Assembly: GCF_026626335.1 (NCBI RefSeq)
Contig: NZ_JAPNTZ010000002.1
Coordinates: 310,001-374,000, forward strand
DNA from: Paractinoplanes pyxinae
GTDB lineage: Bacteria; Actinomycetota; Actinomycetes; Mycobacteriales; Micromonosporaceae
Direction of reading: 5' to 3'
Length of the DNA: 64,000 nucleotides
The notes below the pieces were generated by a model. That model searched no databases, had not been told where the DNA came from, and saw only the letters and a list, made by a program, of their open reading frames with translations. Shown here one piece after another: positions 63,951 through 64,000 of this stretch. A program made the translations under genes and the position numbers. The first letter of the stretch is position 1, and every line of letters starts with the position of its first letter.

Positions 63951-64000
63951 CTAAGCAGCCGCCAGCCGATTAGAAGCGTCGAGGGCACGAGTAGACCACC
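63951..64000 (-). CDS. C-terminal fragment of a gene entering from the right edge (partial)
   Basis: A minus-strand frame open to the window edge ends at a TAG (63951-63953) and reads STRALDASNRLAAA before the stop. The position right after the palindrome suits a gene end, but 16 codons are too few to name a family. Confidence 0.4.
   Translation of the reverse strand, partial: WSTRALDASNRLAAA

Overview
The window is very GC-rich, with GTG and even TTG starts, many 4-bp stop/start overlaps and dense operons. Family content (DUF574 methyltransferase, ECF42 sigma factor with a DGPF partner, roadblock proteins, LutABC, two CPA1 antiporters) points to a filamentous actinobacterium. A Micromonosporaceae member such as Actinoplanes is my best guess by style, but this is inference. 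No tRNA, rRNA, CRISPR array, prophage or insertion sequence was seen.

Layout. 1-154: start of a Tat-exported, probably intradiol-dioxygenase-like gene (minus). 331-7803: a seven-gene operon in which every junction is an NTGA overlap: ROK regulator, Ssu/Tau-type ABC permease, ATPase and binding lipoprotein, two Cys-type sulfatases without signal peptides, and their formylglycine-generating enzyme. It reads as a self-contained import-and-desulfate system for an organosulfate. 8026-22331: secreted carbohydrate-active GH43 protein, CPA1 antiporter, glyA behind a ZTP riboswitch, a royal-jelly/SMP-30-like propeller, an SF1 helicase with a nuclease-like tail, a metallophosphoesterase, a CBM32 plus beta-helix exoprotein and an unknown exoprotein. 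22328-26331: LacI regulator divergent from a ribose/fructose-type ABC transporter.

27191-44670: an L-rhamnose regulon in two arms. The leftward arm encodes a rhamnose ABC transporter, mutarotase RhaM and isomerase RhaI. The rightward arm encodes RhaD aldolase-dehydrogenase, kinase RhaB, lactate oxidation complex LutABC and an arabinose/fucose-isomerase-like enzyme. A LacI regulator (RhaR) and TGAAACGTTTCA-type operators tie them together, taking rhamnose to DHAP, lactaldehyde, lactate and pyruvate. Between the arms sits an operon of four small roadblock-like proteins without a GTPase gene (34753-36672).

44692-64000: NmrA-like protein, DUF574 methyltransferase, DUF1707/LiaF-like protein, a LamG plus beta-propeller exoprotein pair, LysR with an NADP/F420-type reductase, NUDIX, a TetR-controlled ABC exporter, a second CPA1 antiporter, ahcY behind a SAH riboswitch, a degenerate histidine kinase, a LacI-type regulator, a CPBP protease, the DGPF-ECF42 pair, and an SDR gene flanked by two identical 87-bp palindromic repeats in inverted orientation. 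The 3' end of that SDR gene is duplicated in tandem downstream. A similar in-frame tail duplication follows rhaR.

Several single genes carry a TANNNT -10 box 6-8 nt before the start codon, which suggests leaderless mRNAs; in two neighbours that box contains the stop codon of the preceding gene. All assignments were made by reading the sequence; no database search was run.
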